From the NCBI RefSeq assembly GCF_047511655.1, contig NC_133400.1, positions 34,054,001 through 34,118,000 on the forward strand: 64,000 nt of DNA. The letters run 5' to 3'. Every line of letters begins with the position of its first letter. Within the stretch, counting starts at the first letter, position 1. The position numbers and the translations under genes are program-made. Source of the DNA: Castor canadensis (Eukaryota; Chordata; Mammalia; Rodentia; Castoridae). Under the pieces are notes generated by a model. That model was not told the origin of the DNA. It searched no databases and was given only the letters and a program-made list of their open reading frames with translations. Below, piece after piece: positions 55,626-64,000 of the stretch.

Positions 55626-56395
55626 ACAGTATTTTCTAAAGAAGACTCTTAGAGACCATTGTTCCACAGGCTAAGTAAGTTCAGCTGGCCACACCTCACT
55701 GCAAGGGAAGCTGGTAAATGTGGGCTTCATTTTGTACCTGCTAAGATGTAATGGTTTCCTTACCACAAAAGAAGAGGGAGAAGATATATTGTAGCAGTCC
55801 TTAGTCTCAGCCAAGGCAAGAAAGAGGGAGCCTTGGGGGTAAGGGAGAATGAAGGAAAGAATGAAATTCAGGTAGTTGACCCCTGACACTGAGGGTCCCA
55901 TGAGAAGGCTGGTTGCTCTCCTGTACCTGAACCCATAAAATAGAGCACTGTGGTAGAGAAATGCACTGTTCAGAAAGATGGATTGGGCATCTTATGACAC
56001 AAGGTAGCAATGCCCATCCACCTGCTGAGGTTCATAGCCAGTGATAGGGTCTACCCACATTTCAGCCTTTGCATTTGTATATAAAGCTCTCCAGGGGGCA
56101 TTTCTTAATTAAGGAATAGGCAAGTTGTACTCTTCCTAAATTTCCCTCGCCAGAACTCCTCTCACAGTTTATTATAACATTAGAGGTGCCTCCTTCAGAG
56201 GTCAGGGCCAGGGGTCAAGTGTTCACCAATATAAAGAACAGGGTGAGTGACCAACCTTGCCCGTATCTCTGGGCACTGAGGACATGGCAAGAAAAGACAC
56301 GACAAATCAATAGATCTAGGTTCCAAAAGGTTGAGGTCAGCCATGTTGCTTCTCAATACAAATAAATACACACCAAGATTTTACTTCACCTGGAA
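55626..56395. other. Unannotated non-coding sequence
   Basis: No gene recognised. 56095-56240 is AT-rich and repeat-free ('tttcttaattaaggaatagg') and could be a weak conserved island. Confidence 0.4.
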
Positions 56396-56407
56396 CCTGA
56401 AAAAAAA

Positions 56408-56506
56408 GTTCTATTTTTGTTGTTTTATTTTTGCAGTGCTGGGGTTTGAACTCAGGGCCTTGCTCTTGTTAGGCAGGCACTCTACCACTTGAGCCACGTC
56501 CCCAGC
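56408..56506 (-). mobile_element. ID-like SINE
   Basis: A T-rich tail (56410-56432), then 'ctggggtttgaactcagggc', 'ttgttaggcaggcactctac' and 'gagccacgtccccagcc'. Flanking 'cctgaaaaaa' at 56396 and 56507 is the probable target-site duplication. Confidence 0.9.
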
Positions 56507-56999
56507 CCTGAAAAAATATTTGTATGGGGCCTACTCATTTCTAGATAGTCTAAAGCATCTTAATATGATATTTGCAAATCTTCTGTCCCCAAGTGAACAT
56601 TTATTCCCTTTGCTTCCTATTGCCAGTAACCAGCACTCAGGTGATAATTACAGCACTATTTCATCTTGCTTTGTTTTACTGTAAATTATGTTCAGATTCA
56701 ACTACCACCTAGATGTGAGCTCCTCACGACACTTGCACTTGGTCTCCTGTGTTTGGGACAAGGCTGGGTAGATAGCCTGAAGATCCAGTGTTCCCTCTTA
56801 TCTGGCCATGCGATCTGGGCCAGGTGCTGGATTCAGTAGAGTCTTGGCGCTTCATCTGTGTCATGGAGCCAATACCCCAGAGTAGGTATAAGCACCCCTA
56901 ATATAACAGCTATGCACCATGACTGACCCATAGCAAATACCCAAGAAAGCACTGGATGAAAATAAAAACAGACAAATTAATATAGGAGTGTGTGAATGC
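56507..56999. other. Unannotated non-coding sequence with possible MIR
   Basis: 56800-56965 ('ccatgcgatctgggccaggt', then 'ctgacccatagcaaataccc') resembles a diverged plus-strand MIR. Confidence 0.45.
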
Positions 57000-57600
57000 T
57001 GCTCTCTGGGATAGTGCAGCCAGTTAACAAGAAAAGGCTGGAGTTACGTTAATTCCCATAAATATCATCAGAGGGTGTGGGGGAAGGAGCTGGACTAGCG
57101 AGCCTTGAAGTGCAATCACATCTCGTTTTTATCTCCCTTGCTACAGCTTTATTGTAGTGAAATATGTTCGCTTGAGCAGGGGGCAATCACCCTAAATAGA
57201 CAAAAGTGAGAGGTATAAGATGCCAGCGGGGATTCTCAGAGCAGCTGCCCCAACACCCAGCTCCAGGCTGGTCGGGTTTAGGTATTAAAACCGCCCACAG
57301 ATGTGATTGTGCACAGGCTCTGATGGATATTTGCCACGGTTAGGCTGCGTTAGACTCAATTTATCCCCCAGCACTCATTGTTGCTATTGATTGATTTTTA
57401 AATTAGATGAAGGCAATCAGTAAATACCACCCAATCAAGTTCTAAAAACATACAGGAGATTAGACAATTTAGGGTAATCAATGGAAATATTCCTTGATTT
57501 GCTACCACTCAATTTCGACCATAAATTACAACTATAACTTGCAAGTTAGTAAGCTATAAAGCTACTGGATGTGACAAGAAAAACTATGAGAAATGAATTA
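57000..57600. promoter_or_regulatory. Strong candidate conserved regulatory island
   Basis: About 600 repeat-free bases, mostly AT-rich. TGATTGAT (57388-57395) is a PBX-type core, followed by 'tttttaaattagatgaaggc' and by two ATCAAT/ATCAAG-like sites near 57434 and 57478. 'gttacgttaattcccataaa' is near 57043. No frame of note. Enhancer function is inferred. Confidence 0.5.
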
Positions 57601-57799
57601 AGGGGCTGAAGAAGCAGCGTTGATGTTGTCCCATAACAAGGTGAAATGACTCTGGCTTCATATTTTGCATTTTTGTTGGTTCTCATCACCAGCAATAGGT
57701 CAAGACAAGGCAGACAGCTCAAAATGTGCCTGTCCTTTAAAAAAAAATTGAGTGAGGGTGGGAGATCTGTGTGTGGTGGGTTCACACGTAAGAGCCATT

Positions 57800-58095
57800 C
57801 TCTCTAACAGATGAGTTTGAGTAATAACTAATCAACCTCATTTTTGTGGTTGCAAATAAATTTCATATAATTTTAGGCTCAAAACCCCAAGGTTTGCTAA
57901 AACCCTCACCTACCTCACAGACACTTTCAAATGCTAATTTGAAAGTCACACTTCTGTACTGTTATTTCCTACAAAGTCTAAAATGTAACAATAATTAAAT
58001 TTAATTTTAGATCAGAACTTCATACTCTTCAAAAGCTGTATTTTCTGATTGTACAATCTTCCATATTTTTAAGGGTTATGAGTTGAGTTTTCTTT
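57800..58095. promoter_or_regulatory. Candidate conserved island containing a perfect hairpin
   Basis: AT-rich and repeat-free. It contains a perfect inverted repeat ACTTTCAAAT (57923-57932), loop GCTA, ATTTGAAAGT (57937-57946). 'aacaataattaaatttaatt' follows near 57988. A function is not implied by the hairpin alone. Confidence 0.35.
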
Positions 58096-59659
58096 CTCCA
58101 CCCCACAGGCATAGGATTTAGAAGGAACAGATTTGCTTTCAGGAGCTCATGGTCTCTCAGCAAATGCAAAGATCCCACCTCAGCCTGCACTCCTCCCTTC
58201 ATTCCTTTACTCATTCATTTGTTCATTAGTGCACGTGACATTGAAAGAGAGACAGATTGCTTTCAGTTTTCTCGTCTCACTCCTTTTGTGGCATCCTAAA
58301 AGCTTTGTAAAGTGGGAAGTGGATAATCGAACTGTAGCATAGTCTTCTGCCTGTCCGCCTGCTTTGGATCCTGTTCACTGAGGGTACTAGGTGGCTCTTC
58401 CTCCCAGAACTATCCTGAGCCCCAAATGAGGTCTAGAGAGTGTCATACAAGATGCAGAGTGAGTCACACAAGCAAAGGGTCCAGTCACTCAGCTAACTAT
58501 GTGGACGGCAATGTCCACACCAGAAACTGGATTTGGCCAGCAGACAGATCTCATTTGACCTGCATGGTGCTAAAACACTTTTGAATCACTTGCTAATATT
58601 TAAAAAAATCAGGACATTTCATGGGAAGAAATCCAGTTTTCTCCATTCTCTAGGAAAATCAGAAGATATGACCACTGGCTCACATTCCCGCATGGTAACC
58701 TTGACTGGAGCCAAGTAGCAGCCACCTCTCATAAACAAAGCCATGTTCTCCAGGGCGCCCCTGTCCTCACCACTCCCTTCTGTGTCACATCTGACTTGCT
58801 TCATTCATTGACTCCACTTGCCCAGCCCTGGCAGGAGCATGACTTACCACCCCCACTTTGATTATTTCCAGGACGTAGAAGTCTGTTCCCATCTTCTCTC
58901 AGTTAGTCCTGGTCTAGTCAGGTCTGAGCTCCACAAGGTCCCCGCTCTGTTCTGCTGTCTTCTTGCTGCATTGTAGCTGGCCCACACGGGTAGCACCCAG
59001 AAAGTGTGGAATGGATGAGTGAATGGCTAAAGAGGTTTGTAAGATGCAGGCAGGTCCAGGGTAGCATAGGGGAGAAGTCTGATGATAGCTGCATAGCAGC
59101 TTCCATAGATGCTGATCAGGGAGGCTGAGAACATAGAATTGACCAGAGCCAGAGCTCCCTACAGCCACCATGCAGGAGTGAACCTCCTCTGTCCCCCCGC
59201 AGGGGGAGGGAGGGTGGCAGGACAGAGGGATGATTGCTCCCATCTGGTACCTGTTCTTTCCTTTTCAGGCCACAAGCATCCTCTTGCTTTATCTTTTCAG
59301 TGTCTCACCACACTCCAGTGGCCGGCAGTTGGCTGGTCTCTGTCTTAGAGTGAGTAAGGAAGGGCTGGGCCTTGGTCCTGGGACTCCTAGCCTTGGTCTG
59401 GTGCTCTTGGCCACAGCATCACAGCTGCCTCCAACTTGGGGATCTCTGATAGAGGGAAGGGGACCGCCTTCCTCAGGTTTTTCCAAGAACAAAATGAGCA
59501 CCCAGCAAAGAATTGTCTGAGTGCAGGCTCACAGGCTCTTCCTGCCTCCAGTTCTAGAGTCTGTCACCTCTGAACAGAACCAAAGCAGCCATTTCTTCCC
59601 AAGGGGATGGATCCGAGGGTTGGGGAGAAGAAAGAGCAATGGGGAACACACTAGTTACA
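58096..59659. other. Unannotated non-coding sequence
   Basis: About 1.6 kb with no gene and no confident repeat. Frames of 60-109 codons overlap on both strands (for example 58914-59243 minus) without recognisable similarity. Confidence 0.4.
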
Positions 59660-59795
59660 GGTTCAGAAGTTAGCCTGTCTGTGTCTAATTGGCGTTTCAG
59701 CAATTTACTTAGCTTTGCCGTCCTGTGAAATGGGAGAGTGATGGGGGCTGCCTCTCAGGGCTGATGAATGATATTGATACAGTGAGTACATCAGG
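59660..59795 (+). mobile_element. MIR SINE
   Basis: 'tttcagcaatttacttagct', 'ctgtgaaatgggagagtgat' and 'ctctcagggctgatgaatga' are MIR core to 3' half. Confidence 0.7.
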
Positions 59796-60060
59796 TGCCA
59801 AGATTCACTGAGCATTTACTGTGTGACAGGGACTGCTGTAAGCCCTGGCATGTGTTCATAGTGCCTGACACACAGTCAATACCTTATGAGTGCTTATTAA
59901 ATAAGTCGCCTCCTTGTGGCCCTATCATCTCAGAAGGGAGTCATTTTATTATCCCCATTTTATAGATAAGGAAATGACGCACAAAGAGATTCTATGACTT
60001 GATCAAGACTGGGAAACTGGTAGGTAGATGAGCTGAGATCCATACCAGACAGCATGGTCA
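59796..60060 (-). mobile_element. MIR SINE
   Basis: 'cactgagcatttactgtgtg', 'tattatccccattttataga' and 'ctgagatccataccagacag' are the reverse-complement MIR order. It lies head-to-head with the plus-strand MIR just before it. Confidence 0.85.
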
Positions 60061-60369
60061 TAGAGTATGTTTCTCAACTCTCTGTCTGTCCCCTGTTCTC
60101 CAAGGTTCCATCCACCATATGGGTTTGAACCATGTGAAGCTGTGATCTCTGTTGAATCTCGTCATTGAATATCAGTGGTTTTGTAGAGAGTGATGCACCA
60201 AGCTCCCCTAAACCCTCTTGAGGAAGGTGATGATGACAATGATGACTCACATCCCAGGGCAGGATGGGAGGGTGTGTCCCGAGCTACAGTCCCCAGACCA
60301 GTCTCTCCAGGAGTCATCCGAGGGAGGGCCAGGGTGCTTCAGAGGAATTGCCTGGGAGGTGACCGGGAA
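60061..60369. other. Unannotated non-coding sequence
   Basis: No gene or clear repeat recognised. Confidence 0.4.
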
Positions 60370-60625
60370 GAGTGAGCTTTACTTTATCATGGTACAGAAC
60401 TGAAAGGGCAGACCAATTAATCATGGAAGTTTCTAAAAGTGCTTTTATTTTGCCATTTAGTATGCCAGCGAGATCATTTCCCTTAATGTATACTCCTGGT
60501 ATTAACATGCCTTAATCCATCACAGGCTGTATTATGAAATTACTGGGTTTTACTCCTGGGTCCTGCTGAAGATCATTAACCCGACTCTTCTCGGCCATAC
60601 ATCATCGCCTGGATTACCTCACAGG
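60370..60625. promoter_or_regulatory. Candidate conserved regulatory island
   Basis: Repeat-free, with 'gaccaattaatcatggaagt' (60411-60430), 'attaacatgccttaatccat' and retained CpGs ('aacccgactcttctcggcca'). Regulatory island by texture; inference. Confidence 0.45.
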
Positions 60626-61129
60626 TCTAGGGGCCCCTCTTCCTGCACTGTGGGGTGGTCCTAGTCATTTTTCTTTGCCTCTGCTGACAGCAGGGCTGTT
60701 TGCATTAGTGAGCAGATGGGTCCTGAGTGAGGAGGGCACATCACCTCCCACTTGCCACTTCTCCTTCCAGTGACCCAGGTTTCCAAGAAACACACCCAAA
60801 AGGGAAGCAGCAGCCACCCAAAGACACCCTTCCCCACCTTTCTGGTGACTTCAGGCTATCCAAGAGCAGTGTACTCGTATCCTCAAGCTTATTAGGGGCT
60901 TTTATGCACACCATCCTGTGACTTATCTCCTGAGCAGTGGGTAGGTAGGCTCTTCTCTGGGACCAGGGGGGCAGTGGAGGGTGCCATATGCATCCCAGTG
61001 TTAACCAGCTCAAGGGCTCACCCTGTATCATCCCCCAATTGCCCTGCCCTTGTGCCTTGCTCAGTCTGCCCCATGGCTCCACAATCCCCCTTGCTGTTTT
61101 TCCTTTTTTCTTTTTTGATGAGGCACCAA
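60626..61129. other. Unannotated non-coding sequence
   Basis: No gene or clear repeat recognised. Confidence 0.4.
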
Positions 61130-61850
61130 ACTATTTTCTATAGGTTGCTGTACCATTTTGTTTTATTAGTAGTAGTTTTTAAATTGACAAGTAAAAATTG
61201 GACATATTTATGATATAAGATGTGATATTTTGACATGGGCATACATTTTAAAAAGGCTAAATCAAGCTATTTAACACACGTACTATATCGTGTGTGTTAA
61301 CAACACTTGGAATCTAGTCTTCTCAATTTTCAAATATGAAATCTTGTTATTAACTATAGTCAGTACATCCTACAATGGTTTTCTTGAACTTAATTCCTCT
61401 ATCTTTTAACCAACATCTCTCCAATACCCTGTACCCCAGCCTCTGGCAACAACCATTCTACTCTCTGCTTTTGAGTTTGACTTTTTCAGATTCCATACAT
61501 TAGTAAGATCAAGGGGTATTTGTGTGTGCCTGGCTTATTTCACTTAACATAATATCCTCCAGGCTCAACCATGTTGCAAATGATAGGATTTCCTTTTTCT
61601 TTTAAGATCGAATAGTTGTGTATATGTTCCACTTTTTCATCATCTATTCATCTGTGAGTAGACACTTAGGTTGCTTCCATTTGTTGGTTCTTGTGAATGA
61701 TGTAGCAGTGAACATGGGAATACAGATGTCTCTTAAACACTGATTTAATTTCTTTTGGATAAGCACACACAAATGGCATTGCTACATCATATGGCAGTTC
61801 TATTTTTAATTTTTGGAGGAAACTTCATTCCCACCAATGGTGGATAATCC
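61130..61850 (-). mobile_element. L1 LINE 3' end (L1MA-like)
   Basis: 'aaattgacaagtaaaaattg', 'attaactatagtcagtacat', 'cttttaaccaacatctctcc', 'cacttaacataatatcctcc' and 'tggcattgctacatcatatg' are the reverse complement of an old L1 3' UTR and ORF2 end in order. A hairpin-capable ttaacacacg (61271-61280) faces cgtgtgtgttaa (61289-61300). Confidence 0.9.
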
Positions 61851-61859
61851 ACCAATTTT

Positions 61860-62740
61860 GAAGCCAAAACCTTGAAGATGTCTTCTCTAGCCTCTTGCTT
61901 TTACCATCCTGGTCTACCCATCCGTTACTCTTCCCCGATGTGCCAACAGAAAGCATCTCTAACCCACCATTTCTCTTTTTGACCTGAATCTACCCTACTC
62001 TGAACCTGGATGCCACAGTTGCCTCTAACTGGTTTCAGCTCTTGGCACCTGCAGGGCTCCTCAGTGCAGCCAGAGGGCGCTTTTAGAAACAAAACTCCTC
62101 CCTGGGATGTTGGAGTGCCCTATGTTTACCTAGGTGTGACAAATGAATGAAAATTCATTGAGCGTCCACTAATGAATGTGTGCTTACACACCCATTGAAT
62201 GTATTTTATGCTGCCTCAATTTTAATGAGCTAAGAAAATAACAGAAATCAGCTTAGGTTATTCTCCTACTTGAAAATTCTCTACTGACTTCTTGTCCTTA
62301 GATAGAGCTATGTTGTTTCTACATGGCCTGCTGTCCTTCCTGATCCCATTTCTTGCCATGAGCTCCAGCCTTTGTTCCCATACCCAGACCCTTTGTCCTG
62401 CTGTCCAGATCTAGAATATACCATGCGAAATCAAGCAACAAGGTCTTTGCCCTTCCTTTGCCTAGAACCCTGCTGAAGAATTCCACGTGGCTAATTCTGC
62501 CCTGTGGTTCTGGTTCCAGTCTAAAGATACTTCTGCAAAATTTTCTCCCCCGGGCTGGTTATTGAAAGAATTCTTCCCCTTGCCCATCACTTTCTCTCAC
62601 GTTTCCCTTGTTTTCTTCGTGGCATTCAACAAACAGTACCTGAAAATGTCTTACATCTGTGTTTGTTATCACTGCTCACCTTGGTCTGCGAACTCCACCA
62701 GAGCAGGAAGTACATCTGTCTAATTCATCCTTGTCTCCCC
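61860..62740 (+). mobile_element. Long L2 LINE fragment
   Basis: 'ccatcctggtctacccatcc', 'ctcagtgcagccagagggcg', 'ttctctactgacttcttgtc', 'tctacatggcctgctgtcct', 'aggtctttgcccttcctttg' and 'gaactccaccagagcaggaa' reproduce the L2 3' region in order over nearly 900 bases. 62110-62220 does not fit well and may be a small insertion. Confidence 0.85.
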
Positions 62741-63422
62741 AGGTCCCTGCCCATCTCTTCCTGCCCCTACCCACCCTTCCTTTGTCAGGGCAATCATAAC
62801 ACTTACATAGAGGCTCAGAAGAGAAAAGAGGTATAAACAGGCCACATTGACCATGAGAATGAACTTGGAGAGTGACAGCCAGTCACAGGTCTTAGCTATC
62901 TCTCCAAAGTCCTTCAGATGCCAAGTCCTCCAGCTCCTGGTTACTCCACTTCATTGGATAAACTCTTTATGAGAACCATGACAGCCGAACCCTGAGGGAA
63001 GTGGGCGCAAGGAAGAGGCTATTGCCAAAGGCAGCCTGTATGCTTTGAAAGGCTTCGTGTTGACTGTGATGGTCATGGAGAAACTCCTTCAGCATTTACT
63101 CCTTCTGACCTGAAAAGGGGTCAGAAGACAACCTCTACCTGCACATGTGCAGACATGGGTGCCAGCCCTGGGGACTCAGTCAAGTCACAGCAGGCCTTGG
63201 TTTGTGGGGGACAAGACCTGGCTAGATGAGAGGTGAGTGATATGCTGCTGTGGGGGGAGGCACCAGATCTCCTCAAAGGGAAGCTGATGTGACCACAAGC
63301 CTCTGATAACACACAGCTCGCACAAGGGCCTGAGCTGAGGTACAGTGACACCAGGCCCCAGAAACTTAAGGCAAACATTTTGGGTCAATCTCAGTTTAGG
63401 TTCCTCTTTTAGACCCCAAGGG
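62741..63422. other. Unannotated non-coding sequence
   Basis: No gene or clear repeat recognised. Confidence 0.4.
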
Positions 63423-63513
63423 GCAGTGCATGTGACTCAAGTGGTAGACTGCCTGACTAGCAAATGTGAGGTCCAGAGTTCAATCCCCAGTATCACCAAT
63501 AAATAAATAATAA
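63423..63513 (+). mobile_element. ID-like SINE
   Basis: 'gcatgtgactcaagtggtag', 'actagcaaatgtgaggtcca' and B-box-like 'gagttcaatcccc', then an (AATA)n tail. This is the Castor-like ID variant as a monomer. Confidence 0.9.
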
Positions 63514-64000
63514 AAGCCTGTACCTGGGGTAGAAGTAGTTTATGATGGGGTGAGCTGATTCCAGGTAGCACAGTGGGGCAGAGGGAGACAAAGAGAAAGA
63601 AAAGAGGAAGCCAATGCAGGGCTTTGTAAAGGAGCAGGCATGGCCATTGACACCAGAACTCAACCCTCCGGGCCATCTGAGGATCTGTGTAGAAGATACC
63701 TGGGGCTCATCGTAGGAGCACCAGGAGGCTGAGCCATTTGTCCACTGATTGCCATCCCCATTGACTGAAGCTGGCCCAGTGCAGATGCATGCTCCCACAC
63801 ACACATGCTGTCTGGTTACATGCCAGTGTTTTTTCAATCCTTGGTGCCTAAGAAAAAGAGGAAGATAGTTAGGGTGAGATGCTGTCTACAGTTGCAGGTC
63901 AGCTCAGAGAGACCATGAGGCTGGGTATCCAGAGAACGTGCCAGGGAGTAGCTGTGGTCATAGACTCGGAGCAGTTATGTGCCACCTCGCACTGTGGGTC
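63514..64000. other. Unannotated non-coding sequence
   Basis: No gene or clear repeat recognised. The minus frame at 63493-63837 (114 codons) has no known family and begins inside the SINE tail. Confidence 0.4.

Overview
The window looks like non-coding nuclear DNA of a rodent. I found no protein-coding exon, tRNA, rRNA or other RNA gene that I can support on either strand. The longest open frames (up to about 230 codons) lie in simple repeats, LTRs or low-complexity unique DNA and resemble no family I recognise. CpG is sparse, and the DNA is dense in mammalian interspersed repeats of several ages.

The organism is inferred from the youngest repeats: ID-like SINEs with tRNA-Ala-type A and B boxes (for example 8534-8630), and composites in which one or two 7SL-derived B1-like monomers are fused to an ID-like tail (3801-4115, 43816-44048). 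B1 and ID SINEs are rodent-specific. The B1-ID fusions with a 'gtggctcaagtggtagag' type ID part fit Castorimorpha, beaver (Castor) best from memory; this is inference. Older layers shared by mammals are MIR, L2, MER5A-like and MaLR/MLT1 LTRs, plus three 3'-end L1 fragments, all on the minus strand.

Layout: 1-4.1 kb MaLR LTR pieces, a GATG repeat and a trimeric SINE; 4.8-10 kb L2/MIR, a minus-strand L1 end carrying a SINE, an MLT1-type LTR carrying an ID SINE, and MER5A; 12-20 kb L2, MIR and MaLR pieces; 21 kb a 400-base CATC array; 22-28 kb MLT1, SINE, L2 and ERVL LTR; 33.7-34.0 kb a degenerate minisatellite of about 29-bp units; 36-44 kb MaLR LTRs, GT and GA arrays and an MLT1A with two nested insertions; 47-48.7 kb an L2 split by an MLT1; 51-63 kb MaLR, SINEs, two L1 ends and a long L2.

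Between the repeats lie repeat-free islands rich in homeodomain-type ATTA cores and other factor-like motifs, most clearly at 29.15-29.66, 41.1-41.4, 46.1-46.7, 49.6-50.1, 52.4-53.1, 57.0-57.6 and 60.4-60.6 kb. I read these as candidate conserved non-coding elements, as found in gene deserts or large introns near developmental regulators. Conservation cannot be seen from one sequence, so this is inference. I see no operon, defence system or other new gene system.
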